Positions 23,831 to 32,595 are shown, counted from the first letter of the stretch. The stretch: DNA of 36,490 nucleotides from Gallibacterium melopsittaci (GCF_042433085.1 NZ_JBHLWA010000038.1:1-36490); one strand, 5' to 3'. The notes: a model not told the origin generated them from the sequence alone. Translations and numbers: made by a program.

Positions 23831-24708
23831 TGGATAGAACAGCTTCTTTATTGGTCGATGATATCAGTGTACGTTATAACAACGGGCATACTGCAATTCA
23901 TAATATGTCATTTCAGCTGTCAGGTGGAACAATCTGTGGTTTGATTGGCGTTAATGGTAGTGGTAAATCAACTTTATTTAAAAGTATTATGGGATTAATT
24001 ACCCCGCAGCAAGGAGAAATTAAACTTTGTGGTATCTCTGTGAAACAGGCATTAAAACAACATTTAGTCGCTTATGTACCGCAAAGTGAAGAGGTTGATT
24101 GGCAATTTCCGATTTCGGTTTATGACGTTGTGATGCAGGGACGATATGCCCATATGAATTTTCTACGGATGGCAAAATTAGCAGATAAAGAGGCAGTTGC
24201 ACAAGCGATGGCACGAGTAGATATTTCACATTTGCAAGATCGACAAATAGGGGAATTATCTGGTGGCCAAAAGAAACGAGTATTTTTAGCTCGAGCATTA
24301 GCACAACAAAGCAAAATTATCTTACTGGATGAACCTTTTACGGGGGTTGATGTACAAACTGAAATTGCGATTATCGAGTTACTGCAGAAATTACGTGAAG
24401 AAAGCTGTTTAATTTTAGTTTCAACTCATAATTTGGGAAGTGTGCCTGATTTTTGTGATCAGGTCGTGATGATTAATCGTACTGTGATTGCGAGTGGTTC
24501 AACCCATTCTACTTTTACTCAAGAGAATTTGGAAAAAGTCTTTAGTGGGGTGTTGCGTCATATCAAATTACATAGTGAAACATTGCATGAAGATGGTGAT
24601 GAGCGAGCAGTAACCGTTTTAACTGATGATGAAAAAGCGGCCGTATTTTACGGTAAAACAAAAAATGAACCGCCTGCAACTTTAGTTGAACATCATAAGG
24701 ATCATTAA
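23830..24708 (+). CDS. yfeB: Fe/Mn ABC transporter ATPase YfeB
   Basis: Energises metal uptake through YfeCD. 292 residues. Walker A GVNGSGKST at 40-48, Q-loop YVPQSEEVDW, signature LSGGQKKR, Walker B IILLDEPFTGVD, switch His in STHNLG. A charged C-terminal tail of about 55 residues, ending in VEHHKDH, follows the ATPase domain and contains several His and Glu. Start overlaps the yfeA stop, giving translational coupling. Confidence 0.95.
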   Translation: MDRTASLLVDDISVRYNNGHTAIHNMSFQLSGGTICGLIGVNGSGKSTLFKSIMGLITPQQGEIKLCGISVKQALKQHLVAYVPQSEEVDWQFPISVYDVVMQGRYAHMNFLRMAKLADKEAVAQAMARVDISHLQDRQIGELSGGQKKRVFLARALAQQSKIILLDEPFTGVDVQTEIAIIELLQKLREESCLILVSTHNLGSVPDFCDQVVMINRTVIASGSTHSTFTQENLEKVFSGVLRHIKLHSETLHEDGDERAVTVLTDDEKAAVFYGKTKNEPPATLVEHHKDH

Positions 24709-24709
24709 A

Positions 24710-25558
24710 ATGTGGGAGTTACTGATAGCACCATTCCAATATGAATATATGTGCAAAGCGATTTGGGTAAGTGCTGCAATAGGTGGAGTTTGTGCATTTT
24801 TGTCTGCCTATTTAATGCTAAAAGGTTGGTCTTTAATTGGTGATGCACTTTCGCATTCTGTTGTACCAGGTGTTGCGATTGCCTATGCTTTAGCATTACC
24901 TTATGCTGTGGGTGCATTTTTTTCAGGATTATTAGCCGCAGTTGCGATTTTGTGGATTAAAACGATCACTCCACTTAAAGAAGATGCCATTATTGGCTTT
25001 ATTTTCACCACTTTTTTAGCCTTAGGTTTATTTATCATTTCATTAAATCCAACAGCAATTAATGTCGAAAGTATCATTTTAGGAAATATTTTAGGCATCG
25101 CCGATAGCGATATTTGGCAAGTCATTATTATTTTAAGTATCAGTTTTATTCTTTTGTTATTGTTTTGGAAAGATCTATTATTAGTCTTTTTTGATGAAAT
25201 TCAGGCTAAGGCTAGTGGTTTAAATCCGACGGTTTTAAAAGTTTTATTTTTCACATTACTGAGCGCTTGTATTGTGGCAGCTTTACAGACAGTGGGGGCC
25301 ATTTTAGTTATTGCAATGGTTGTTACACCTGGTGCAACAGCGTATTTATTAACAGATCGTTTTGCTAAATTGTTAAAAATTGCGATTGCATTTGGCGTGA
25401 TAACAAGTGGTGTTGGTGCTTATATCAGTTTCTATTTAAATGGAGCGACAGGTGGCATTATTGTTAGCTTGCAAACTTGTCTATTCTTATTGGTATTTGC
25501 ATTTTCGCCAAAATATGGCTTTTTTACCCAACGTTATTATGCAGTTAAGAAGAAGTGA
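24710..25558 (+). CDS. yfeC: Fe/Mn ABC transporter permease YfeC
   Basis: Inner-membrane permease of the ABC-3 family, 282 residues with about eight helices. Family pattern SAYLMLKGWSLIGDALSHSVVPGVAIAY near the N-terminus and VGAILVIAMVVTPGATAYLLTDRF near the C-terminus. ATG 24710 lies 9 bases after AAGGA and one base after the yfeB stop; the frame extends upstream to a TTG inside yfeB. Paralogous to yfeD. Confidence 0.94.
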   Translation: MWELLIAPFQYEYMCKAIWVSAAIGGVCAFLSAYLMLKGWSLIGDALSHSVVPGVAIAYALALPYAVGAFFSGLLAAVAILWIKTITPLKEDAIIGFIFTTFLALGLFIISLNPTAINVESIILGNILGIADSDIWQVIIILSISFILLLLFWKDLLLVFFDEIQAKASGLNPTVLKVLFFTLLSACIVAALQTVGAILVIAMVVTPGATAYLLTDRFAKLLKIAIAFGVITSGVGAYISFYLNGATGGIIVSLQTCLFLLVFAFSPKYGFFTQRYYAVKKK

Positions 25559-25566
25559 GTAAGCTG

Positions 25567-26403
25567 ATGGAAACCTTGTTTAATTGGTTCATTGAACCAC
25601 TTTCTTATTCGTTTATGCAAATTTCATTATTTACTGCATTAATGATCGCAACTATTTGTGCTGTATTATCTTGCTATTTAGTATTGAAAGGTTGGGCATT
25701 AATGGGGGATGCGATCTCACATGCTGTATTGCCAGGAATTGTATTAGCTTTTATTTTTAATTTGCCATTAGTTGTTGGGGCATTTATTGCTGGTTTATGT
25801 TGTGCAAGTAGTGTTGGTTTTCTTAAAAATCATGCACGATTAAAAGAAGATACAATTATGGGAATTGTATTTTCAGGTATGTTTGCGTTTGGATTAGTAT
25901 TATTTAGCCAAGTAGAAACTTCACAGCATTTAACGCATATTTTGTTTGGCGATATTTTAGGTATTGATAAAACGCAAATGTGGCAAATGTTTGCTTTTGG
26001 TGGCGGAATGTTGGTGATAATTTATAGTAAATGGCGAGATCTTTTACTTTATTGTTTTGATCCGATTCAGGCAAAAGTAGTTGGTTTGAATACAACATTA
26101 TTACACTATGGTTTGTTAGCGTTACTTTCTTTAGCTATCGTATTAGCAATGCAAATTGTTGGCGTAATTTTGGTGGTTGCAATGCTAATTTCTCCCGGAA
26201 TTACCGCTTATTTACTGACTAAACGCTTTGCTGCAATGTTATGGATTGCGATTGGCAGTGCATTATTAGCAACTATCGGCGGGATCGTATTAAGTTATCA
26301 TCTTGATAGTGCAACGGGTGCGACAATCGTATTAACACAAGCCTCGCTTTTTATTTTATCTGTAGTTATTAGTAAATTCAGATCTCATAAATTACAACAT
26401 TAG
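25567..26403 (+). CDS. yfeD: Fe/Mn ABC transporter permease YfeD
   Basis: Second ABC-3 permease, 278 residues from ATG 25567. It repeats the YfeC pattern: SCYLVLKGWALMGDAISHAVLPGIVLAF and VGVILVVAMLISPGITAYLLTKRF. A GTG at 25555 overlapping the yfeC stop would add four residues and couple translation; both starts are plausible. Last gene of the operon; it converges on acyP with only 6 bases between the stop codons and no visible terminator. Confidence 0.93.
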   Translation: METLFNWFIEPLSYSFMQISLFTALMIATICAVLSCYLVLKGWALMGDAISHAVLPGIVLAFIFNLPLVVGAFIAGLCCASSVGFLKNHARLKEDTIMGIVFSGMFAFGLVLFSQVETSQHLTHILFGDILGIDKTQMWQMFAFGGGMLVIIYSKWRDLLLYCFDPIQAKVVGLNTTLLHYGLLALLSLAIVLAMQIVGVILVVAMLISPGITAYLLTKRFAAMLWIAIGSALLATIGGIVLSYHLDSATGATIVLTQASLFILSVVISKFRSHKLQH

Positions 26404-26409
26404 CGGAAA

Positions 26410-26682
26410 TTAGTGAGCAATACTGAAACTATCATATTGTTTATCGCTATCAACAGTAATCGTTTCTACATATTGTACTGTCGCTGTTTTGGGGCCCTGT
26501 TGTAACCATTGCTTAAATTGCATTAATTGTTGTTCGGAACCCTGAGCAACAACTAATACCGAGCCATCAGTTTGATTTTTTACCCAACCACAAATACCTA
26601 ATCGAAGAGCTTCTCGCCAAGTAAAATAACGAAAACCAACACCTTGAACGAGTCCATAAATAATAAATTGTTGTGTTTGCAT
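26410..26682 (-). CDS. acyP: Acylphosphatase
   Basis: Small enzyme hydrolysing carboxyl-phosphate bonds such as acetyl phosphate; cellular role unsettled. 90 residues, the usual length. GLVQGVGFRYF holds the phosphate-binding loop and catalytic Arg18, and WVKNQTDGSV the catalytic Asn36. AGGAA precedes the ATG. In E. coli (yccX) it lies next to tusE; here yfeABCD stands between them. Confidence 0.96.
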   Translation of the reverse strand: MQTQQFIIYGLVQGVGFRYFTWREALRLGICGWVKNQTDGSVLVVAQGSEQQLMQFKQWLQQGPKTATVQYVETITVDSDKQYDSFSIAH

Positions 26683-26769
26683 AATATTTCCTAAATTTTT
26701 ATTTAAATCTTGCAGAAAATAGCATAGGATAATGGCGTTTTAAATCAGATAAACCTTTTAGGAGTGTAC

Positions 26770-27432
26770 ATGAAATTATCTCGTTTTGCATTGGCATGTT
26801 TGGCAGCAACACTTTCTGTAAGTAGCCTAGCAGCAACGGTAAAAGTAACCCCAAATATTTCTCTTCTTGCCATTGATGGTGAAAAAGCAAAATCTTCTTT
26901 AACTAAATCACAAAACAGCTTCAATATTAGCGATAATGGTACACACCAAGTTGTTGTGCGTGTATCAGAAGTTGTTAACAATGGTTCAGACAAAACGTTA
27001 TTTGAATCAAATCCAATCATTGTAACTTTCCAAGGTAGTAGCCAAGATTTAGTTATTACTGCACCACGCTTAGATAATATGCGTAATGCGAATTTATTTG
27101 CTAAAAATCCAAAAATTACCGTGAAAACTACTGCTGATCAAGAAGTTAGTACTAAACAAGATATTTTACAGCAAAGTGGTATTTTCCCAGATACTCGTGT
27201 AGCAGAAGATTTAGCAGAATATAATGCTTCACAAGGTGTTGCAGCAGTACCAAATCTTGTTTCTGTAAGTATGCCAGCTGCTATTCCTACTGCAGCAGGT
27301 ACAAAAGCAAGCAAAGCGAAAATTACAGTACAAGGTGAGAATGTAGCAGAGCAAATGTTGCAATATTGGTATCAACAAGCAGATAAAGAAACTCAAGCTC
27401 GTTTCTTAAAATGGGCACAAGGTAGCAAATAA
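26770..27432 (+). CDS. yccT: UPF0319 (DUF2057) exported protein, YccT-like
   Basis: 220-residue secreted protein, signal peptide about 1-21 (ends VSSLA), then the DUF2057 pattern VKVTPNISLLAIDGEK and HQVVVRVSEVVNNGSDKTLFESNPIIVTF. The E. coli member YccT (CsgI) is periplasmic and lowers curli assembly. No curli genes lie in this window, so that role need not apply. AGGAG lies 6 bases before ATG 26770. Its place before mgsA is as in E. coli. Confidence 0.9.
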   Translation: MKLSRFALACLAATLSVSSLAATVKVTPNISLLAIDGEKAKSSLTKSQNSFNISDNGTHQVVVRVSEVVNNGSDKTLFESNPIIVTFQGSSQDLVITAPRLDNMRNANLFAKNPKITVKTTADQEVSTKQDILQQSGIFPDTRVAEDLAEYNASQGVAAVPNLVSVSMPAAIPTAAGTKASKAKITVQGENVAEQMLQYWYQQADKETQARFLKWAQGSK

Positions 27433-27466
27433 AATAATCCTTTAAGGTTATAATTTGAGGTACAAT

Positions 27467-27497
27467 AAGCGGGCAAATTTGTCCGCTTTTCTTTTTT
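27467..27497 (+). terminator. Terminator between yccT and mgsA
   Basis: AAGCGGGCAA (27467-27476) pairs with TTGTCCGCTT (27479-27488) with one GU pair, followed by TTCTTTTTT. The arms contain AAGCGG/CCGCTT but not a full uptake-sequence 9-mer. Confidence 0.9.
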
Positions 27498-27520
27498 ATA
27501 TATTGCAAAAGGAGACCGCA

Positions 27521-27979
27521 ATGAAACAAACAACTCGTCCATTACAAACAAAAAAAACAATTGCTTTAGTCGCACATGATCACTGTAAAGAAGATCTTAT
27601 TTTATGGTGTAAAACCCATCAACAACAATTATCAGAACATCATCTTGTGGCCACTGGTACAACAGGGCATTTAATTGCTAAAGAAACAGGATTAAAAATT
27701 AACAGTTTATTGAGTGGTCCAATGGGTGGAGATCAGCAGATTGGTGCATTAATTGCCGAAGGTAAAATTGATATTTTAATTTTCTTTTGGGATCCAATGA
27801 ATGCTGCACCACATGATCCAGATGTTAAGGCTTTAATGCGAATTGCGACTGTTTGGAATATTCCAACCGCAATCACACGTTCTTCAGCTAACTTCTTAAT
27901 TTCTTCACCATTATTTACCCAAACCACAGAAATTCAGATTCCAGATTATCAAGGCTATTTAAAGGAGCGTTTGCAATAA
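27521..27979 (+). CDS. mgsA: Methylglyoxal synthase
   Basis: Converts dihydroxyacetone phosphate to methylglyoxal and phosphate, a bypass of lower glycolysis under phosphate shortage. 152 residues, the same as E. coli. The catalytic and phosphate-binding residues match its numbering: His19-Asp20 (AHDHCK), Asp71 (GPMGGDQQ), Asp91, His98 and Asp101 (WDPMNAAPHDPD). ATG 27521 lies 6 bases after AAAGGAG, which rules out the longer upstream frame that crosses the terminator. yccF starts one base after its stop. Confidence 0.97.
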   Translation: MKQTTRPLQTKKTIALVAHDHCKEDLILWCKTHQQQLSEHHLVATGTTGHLIAKETGLKINSLLSGPMGGDQQIGALIAEGKIDILIFFWDPMNAAPHDPDVKALMRIATVWNIPTAITRSSANFLISSPLFTQTTEIQIPDYQGYLKERLQ

Positions 27980-27980
27980 A

Positions 27981-28415
27981 ATGTTGAACTTTATCTTAAA
28001 TTTATGGAATTTCTTTTTTGGTGGTTTTGCGATCTCTTTAGGATGGTTAATTACCACCTTTTTTAGTGCAATTTTGATTGTGACTTTACCGTACACTCGT
28101 AGTTGTTGGGAAATATTTAAACTCTCTTTAGTACCATTTGGACATGATATTGTGCATGTTAGTCAGCTTGAACCGCAGCATTCAGTAATGAATGGACTGG
28201 GAACCGTGTTAAATATTGTTTGGTTTATTCTTTTTGGCTGGTGGTTGGCGATTGCACATATTATTGTCGGTGTGATGCAATGTTTAACAATTATCGGTAT
28301 TCCAACAGGTATTATGCACTTTAAGTTAGTGCGGATTTCACTCTTCCCAGTAGGGCAAAGAGTAGTAGAAAAAGATTATGCAAATTATCTAAATCAGAGG
28401 AAGTTGTTTAAATAA
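27981..28415 (+). CDS. yccF: Inner-membrane protein YccF
   Basis: 144 residues, E. coli YccF 148. Two copies of the YccF (DUF307) repeat: NLWNFFFGGFAISLGWL and VLNIVWFILFGWWLAIAHI, each a pair of membrane segments, with ITIIGIPTGIMHFKL typical of the family. Function unknown. It lies between mgsA and yccS; in E. coli it is likewise next to yccS. The Shine-Dalgarno GGAG inside the end of mgsA is 13 bases before the ATG, longer than usual. Confidence 0.93.
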   Translation: MLNFILNLWNFFFGGFAISLGWLITTFFSAILIVTLPYTRSCWEIFKLSLVPFGHDIVHVSQLEPQHSVMNGLGTVLNIVWFILFGWWLAIAHIIVGVMQCLTIIGIPTGIMHFKLVRISLFPVGQRVVEKDYANYLNQRKLFK

Positions 28416-28417
28416 AA

Positions 28418-30598
28418 ATGATGTTCAAGCAGTTTTTAGAACGGATAAATACCACATGGTTAAATAGTAAAATTTTAGCGGTTATTCCTATTTTTTTATC
28501 CGTCAATATTGTTTCGATTATTGTGTGGTATTTCGATATTTCTTCTGTCAGTATGCCATTGATTTTAGGGACAATTGCTGGCGGGTTAGTGGACTTAGAT
28601 AATCGTTTAAGCGGACGATTAAAGAATTTATTTTATACCTTAATTGCTTTTTCTATTTCCTCATTAGTAATTCAAATTACGTTTGTTGACCATTATTTGT
28701 TTATTTTAGTAATGGCCATATTAACCTTTTTGTTCACGATGTTAGGAGCAATTGGGCAGCGTTATAGCACAATAGCATTTGGTAGCTTGGTTGTTGCACT
28801 CTACACTATTCTTGCCTATAACCCTGAGCATGTGTGGTTCTTAAATCCAATTTTGATCTTGGTGGGGACATCATTATATAGTTTATTGACCCTGCTGGTG
28901 TATCTACTTTTCCCATTAAAACCAGCACAAGAAAATCTCGCCAATGCCTATTTGGCATTAGCAGATTATCTGCAAACTAAAGCAGAGTTTTTTAATCCAG
29001 ATAATCGTGAAGCAGATTTAGATCAGCAACAAACTGCGTTAGTGATGGCAAATAGCCGTGTTATTCAAGCCTTTAACTTATGTCGAAGTGCATTGTTTTA
29101 TCGTTCGACAGGGAATTATGTGCAAAATACAACGTTAAGAATGATTAACAGCTATTTTATTGCACAGGATATTCACGAACGGATTAATTCTAATTATTTT
29201 AATTATGCTGAATTGTTATCTGATTTGAAATATAGCGATTTAATTTTCAGAATTCGTTATTTACTTGAATTACAAGCAAAAACTTGTCGGGCTTTTGCAA
29301 AAACTTTGCAACGTAATCAAGCATTTCTTTATTATGGCAAGGTTAAACATGCAACAGTAGAGCTTGCACATTCTTTTGATTATTTTAAAGCAATAGAACC
29401 AGACAGTGAGCATATTAGTAATTTATCGGTGCTATTAGAAAGTTTGCAGAAAATTGAACAACAAATTTCCCATTTGGATGCAAATGTTAAAGAATCTGAT
29501 CATAGTGTTGTTAATTGGCGAATTCATCAAGATCGAATTACTGGGTTAGCTAATATTTTTAAGGTAATTAAAAATCAGTGTACTTTTGAATCACAACTCT
29601 TTCGTCATGCAGTACGTTTAACAATTGTGGTAACAGTATGTTGTTTGATTGCCAATAATGTTCCAATTGAACGTGGATATTGGATTTTATTAACTGCCGT
29701 TTTTGTTTGCCAACCAAATTACACCACAACCCAAGCAAGACTAAAACAACGGATTATTGGTACAATTCTTGGCGTGTTAGTTGGATCATTGATGCCGTAT
29801 TTTACCACTAGTTTGGAAAGTAAATTAGGAATTGTGGTTATTGCGAGTACGTTATTTTTCTTTTTCCGTACTAATAATTATAGTTTCTCAACCTTTTTCA
29901 TTACGATTCAGGTATTAATGAGCTTCAATATTATTGGGGTAGATATTGCTTCAGCAACTTTACCTAGAGCTGTGGATACGATAATTGGTTGTTTTATTGC
30001 AGGATTAGCAGTTGCTTATTTATGGCCAGATTGGAAATATTTACGCTTAAAATATACATTGATTAATGCATTAAAGAGTAATGCACGGTATCTATTAACG
30101 ATTATGGTACAACTACAATTTGGTAATCATAATGATCTGAAATATCGCATTATTCGCCGTCAAGCACATGATACAGCAACAGCATTAAATACCGCAGTAT
30201 CTAATCTAAATTATCAAGGTTATAAGGATAAAACTCGGTTAAATAATGCGTTTGAGTTGTTAAAGCTAAATTATTCTTTGTTGAGTTATATTGCTGCATT
30301 AGCAACATTCCGTTCTCAGATGGATACTGCAAAATTGAGCACTCAAATGTTGATCCATCTTTATCCAATCTCACGACGGATCATTGCGATTTTAGATAAT
30401 TTTGATCAATTAACAGTAGATGAGTTTGAGCAATCCATGCAAGAAGTAACGGAATTATTGCAACAATTACAACATAGCTCGTTATTGCCAACCACCGTTG
30501 CTTTTTTACCATTAATTAAACAGTTGGAAGCTATTGCTAAAATCTTACCAACATTGTTTATGGATTATCAAAAAGAGATTGGGTTTAGAGTAAGTTAA
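28418..30598 (+). CDS. yccS: FUSC-family inner-membrane protein YccS
   Basis: 726 residues, E. coli YccS 717. Two sets of about five to six membrane helices (residues about 15-165 and 400-530), each followed by a large cytoplasmic helical domain, the YccS/YhfK layout related to fusaric-acid-resistance (aromatic acid efflux) proteins. Motifs include PLILGTIAGGLVDLDNRLSGRLKN and RGYWILLTAVFVCQPNYTTTQARLKQRIIGTILG. Its substrate is unknown. It begins 2 bases after yccF and ends the mgsA-yccF-yccS operon. Confidence 0.94.
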   Translation: MMFKQFLERINTTWLNSKILAVIPIFLSVNIVSIIVWYFDISSVSMPLILGTIAGGLVDLDNRLSGRLKNLFYTLIAFSISSLVIQITFVDHYLFILVMAILTFLFTMLGAIGQRYSTIAFGSLVVALYTILAYNPEHVWFLNPILILVGTSLYSLLTLLVYLLFPLKPAQENLANAYLALADYLQTKAEFFNPDNREADLDQQQTALVMANSRVIQAFNLCRSALFYRSTGNYVQNTTLRMINSYFIAQDIHERINSNYFNYAELLSDLKYSDLIFRIRYLLELQAKTCRAFAKTLQRNQAFLYYGKVKHATVELAHSFDYFKAIEPDSEHISNLSVLLESLQKIEQQISHLDANVKESDHSVVNWRIHQDRITGLANIFKVIKNQCTFESQLFRHAVRLTIVVTVCCLIANNVPIERGYWILLTAVFVCQPNYTTTQARLKQRIIGTILGVLVGSLMPYFTTSLESKLGIVVIASTLFFFFRTNNYSFSTFFITIQVLMSFNIIGVDIASATLPRAVDTIIGCFIAGLAVAYLWPDWKYLRLKYTLINALKSNARYLLTIMVQLQFGNHNDLKYRIIRRQAHDTATALNTAVSNLNYQGYKDKTRLNNAFELLKLNYSLLSYIAALATFRSQMDTAKLSTQMLIHLYPISRRIIAILDNFDQLTVDEFEQSMQEVTELLQQLQHSSLLPTTVAFLPLIKQLEAIAKILPTLFMDYQKEIGFRVS

Positions 30599-30617
30599 AT
30601 AGACTCTAATATATGTA

Positions 30618-30716
30618 GAGAATTGATTTTAAGGTATAGATCAATAAATCTTAGTTTTAGTATTTTCTATTAAAGGAAAGTCTAATATTGATTTTTAACA
30701 TTAAGTATCAATTCTC
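30618..30716. repeat. Inverted repeat at the yccS/GNAT convergence
   Basis: GAGAATTGAT (30618-30627) and ATCAATTCTC (30707-30716) are perfect 10-base complements, and each arm also has a local ATTGAT/ATCAAT partner. All stems are AT-rich, with no clear U-run. It could slow or end transcription of the convergent genes. The right arm lies in the last codons of the GNAT gene. Confidence 0.4.
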
Positions 30717-31147
30717 ACTAATTTATGAATTGCTTGGTTTCGATAGACCACATCATGTCGGGCAGTAAATCCCATCTTTTCCCAAAATTGATTACCCACT
30801 TGGTTATCATGAAATACGAGAAGGGCAATTTTATGAATATCCAGTCGATGAAATGCCTCCAATACTGAATTGGTTAGAGTAGTAGCAATACCTTGTTGAC
30901 GATATTCTGGATGAACAGCAGTATGGTAAATATAGCCTCTACGACCATCATGACCAGCAATGATAACACCAACAATTTTGTTATGTTGTTTTGCTACAAA
31001 ACAAGTCTCTGGATTACGTTGTAAGAAGCGAGCGATTCCTTGTTTAGAATCATCTAAATCATTTAGCCCCATTCCTTTACAAGATAGCCATAATTGATAA
31101 ACCGCATCGTAATCACCAATTTGCATAGTGGATATAGTGATGGTCAT
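30701..31147 (-). CDS. GNAT-family N-acetyltransferase (YpeA-like)
   Basis: 148 residues forming a single GNAT domain. The acetyl-CoA binding motif RQQGIA is at 83-88 after HTAVHPEY, and the C-terminal motif B is NQVGNQFWEKMGFTARHD. The layout resembles E. coli YpeA, whose substrate is unknown, so I give no symbol. TAGGAG lies 7 bases before the ATG. A perfect 22-bp palindrome lies just upstream, between it and mscS on the same strand. Confidence 0.88.
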   Translation of the reverse strand: MTITISTMQIGDYDAVYQLWLSCKGMGLNDLDDSKQGIARFLQRNPETCFVAKQHNKIVGVIIAGHDGRRGYIYHTAVHPEYRQQGIATTLTNSVLEAFHRLDIHKIALLVFHDNQVGNQFWEKMGFTARHDVVYRNQAIHKLVRIDT

Positions 31148-31159
31148 AAAAGACTCCTA

Positions 31160-31181
31160 GGATCGGATAGCTATCCGATCC
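31160..31181. promoter_or_regulatory. Perfect 22-bp palindrome before the GNAT gene
   Basis: Half-site GGATCGGATAG (31160-31170) is followed directly by its reverse complement. As RNA it gives a 9-bp stem with an AGCT loop, ending two bases before the GNAT gene's AGGAG. There is no T-run on either side, so a plain terminator is unlikely. It could be an operator, an mRNA-processing stem or a translation control. Confidence 0.75.
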
Positions 31182-31196
31182 AATAGATTGAATGAA

Positions 31197-32126
31197 TTAT
31201 GCTTTTTGTTCAGTCGTTGTTTCTACTAACGCTGCAGGAGTTTGCGTTAAATTAATATCTAATTGATTAAATGGAATATCAATACCTGCTTTGTCAAACT
31301 CGATTTTTACTTTTTCCATAATAGCAAAATGGACACTCCAATAATCTGACGTATTTACCCAAGGACGAACAAATAGTTGTACGCTACTTGCTGCTAATGC
31401 ACCTACGGCAATTAATGGTTCAGGATGTTTTAAAATACGAGATTCTTCGTTTAAACAACGAGTAATAATGTCTTTAGCTTTAGCAATATCTGCTTCATAA
31501 GAAATATCAAAGATAAAATCAATACGACGTGTTTGATTAATTGAATAGTTAGTGATTTTTTGCGTAAAGATCTGATTATTCGGAACTAATACAGTTTTAT
31601 TATCACCAGTACGTAACTCCAACATTAATAAACCAATTTGCGTTACTGTACCTGAACCACTTGCTACCTCAATAAAATCTCCTTTACGGAAAGGTTTGAA
31701 GATTAAAATCATCACACCAGCCGCAAAGTTTTGCAATGAATTTTGTAATGATAAACCAATCGCTAAACCAGCCGCACCAATTAATGCCACAAGTGAAGTT
31801 GTATTAATACCAAGTTGAGAAAGAGCTGCGATCACAACAATGAGTAATAATGCAAAATAAGAAATTGAACGAATAAATTCACTCAGCATTTCATCTTTTA
31901 CAGTACGATTAATCATTGCGGCTAGTAATTTACTAATAAAGCGGGCAAGACGTTTCCCGATTAAGAAAATTAAGATCGCTAAGATGAGTTTTAATGAATA
32001 AGGTACAATCCAATCATTAAAAAAATTGAGTAATTGTTGTTGGCTAAATAAAGAGTGCCAATCTACATTTTGTAAATCAAGAGAATTGGTTACTGTATTT
32101 TCAGCTGCTTTTGTTGTTTCTGCCAT
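31197..32126 (-). CDS. mscS: Small-conductance mechanosensitive channel MscS
   Basis: Opens on membrane tension to release solutes during osmotic downshock. 309 residues, E. coli 286; the extra length is an N-terminal polar region (1-25). Three membrane helices, with the pore helix TM3 in GAAGLAIGLSLQNSLQNFAAGVMIL, followed by the beta domain FKPFRKGDFIEVASGSGTV and NKTVLVPNNQIF. GGAGGAG precedes the ATG. A promoter with perfect -10 lies upstream. Confidence 0.95.
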   Translation of the reverse strand: MAETTKAAENTVTNSLDLQNVDWHSLFSQQQLLNFFNDWIVPYSLKLILAILIFLIGKRLARFISKLLAAMINRTVKDEMLSEFIRSISYFALLLIVVIAALSQLGINTTSLVALIGAAGLAIGLSLQNSLQNFAAGVMILIFKPFRKGDFIEVASGSGTVTQIGLLMLELRTGDNKTVLVPNNQIFTQKITNYSINQTRRIDFIFDISYEADIAKAKDIITRCLNEESRILKHPEPLIAVGALAASSVQLFVRPWVNTSDYWSVHFAIMEKVKIEFDKAGIDIPFNQLDINLTQTPAALVETTTEQKA

Positions 32127-32158
32127 AATCTCCTCCGAAAATAAAATGAAAGTGAATG

Positions 32159-32186
32159 ATTATAATAATGTGAGGGAAAAGGTCAA
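32159..32186 (-). promoter_or_regulatory. Promoter of mscS
   Basis: On the minus strand TTGACC (plus 32181-32186; 5/6), 16-bp spacer, TATAAT (plus 32159-32164; 6/6). It starts transcription about 25 bases before the gene. The rest of 32187-32370 is AT-rich with no gene that I can see. Confidence 0.8.
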
Positions 32187-32370
32187 ATTTAGTTAGGAAT
32201 TGATATTTGAATAGAATGATTGATGTTTAAATATTGGCGTAATTCATAGTACATGTTTAACTATAAAAATAATCAAAAGACAAATTAATATTGAATATAT
32301 CTTATTGATTTAACTAAGAATAACGAAAAATATTGGTATATGAAAAATGTAGGATTTGGGATTTTATAAA

Positions 32371-32447
32371 TGGTGCCCCCAACAGGACTTGAACCTGTGA
32401 CCAATCGATTATGAGTCGACTGCTCTGACCGACTGAGCTATGGGGGC
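32371..32447 (-). tRNA. ileX: tRNA-Ile2 (CAU anticodon, lysidine-modified)
   Basis: 77 nt including an encoded CCA. Acceptor GCCCCCA/TGGGGGC, anticodon loop CTCATAA. CAU occurs in both elongator Met and minor Ile tRNA. The GACTCATAATCG anticodon arm, the TTGGTC variable loop with GGTTCAAGTCC, and the C4-G69/C5-G68 pairs favoured by the lysidine synthetase TilS resemble E. coli ileX, whereas tRNA-Met has U4-A69. So I call Ile2; a generic scanner may label it Met. Confidence 0.85.
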
Positions 32448-32466
32448 AGCGGAAAAAGACGGGACG

Positions 32467-32495
32467 ATTATAGACAAAGATAGTAGGGAAGTCTA
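32467..32495 (-). promoter_or_regulatory. Promoter of tRNA-Ile2
   Basis: On the minus strand TAGACT (plus 32490-32495; 4/6), 17-bp spacer, TATAAT (plus 32467-32472; 6/6), followed by the GC-rich discriminator CGTCCCG typical of stringently controlled stable RNA genes. Confidence 0.72.
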
Positions 32496-32547
32496 GTTTC
32501 CTGATGGTTCAAGATGTTATTTGCGTAAAATTCGGACATTAAATTGA

Positions 32548-32588
32548 AAAGGCCAACGTTTAAATGGAGAATTTAGGTGTTGACCTTT
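32548..32588 (-). terminator. Terminator of ligA
   Basis: On the minus strand AAAGGTCAAC pairs with GTTGGCCTTT (one UG pair; plus 32579-32588 and 32548-32557), with an inner AT stem and a short TTTTC tail. It lies 7 bases after the ligA stop. Confidence 0.7.
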
Positions 32589-32595
32589 TTTTCAA

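Noticed and set aside
24541..24708. YfeB C-terminal tail as a separate metal-sensing domain
   Set aside because: The tail is charged and has a few His and Glu, but no recognisable motif; such tails vary within the family.
27467..27488. Paired uptake sequences forming the mgsA-side terminator
   Set aside because: The arms contain only AAGCGG/CCGCTT, not the full 9-mer of either Pasteurellaceae type.
32371..32447. Elongator tRNA-Met
   Set aside because: The anticodon is CAU, but the acceptor stem (C4-G69, C5-G68) and the anticodon and variable arms fit the lysidine-type Ile2 tRNA better.
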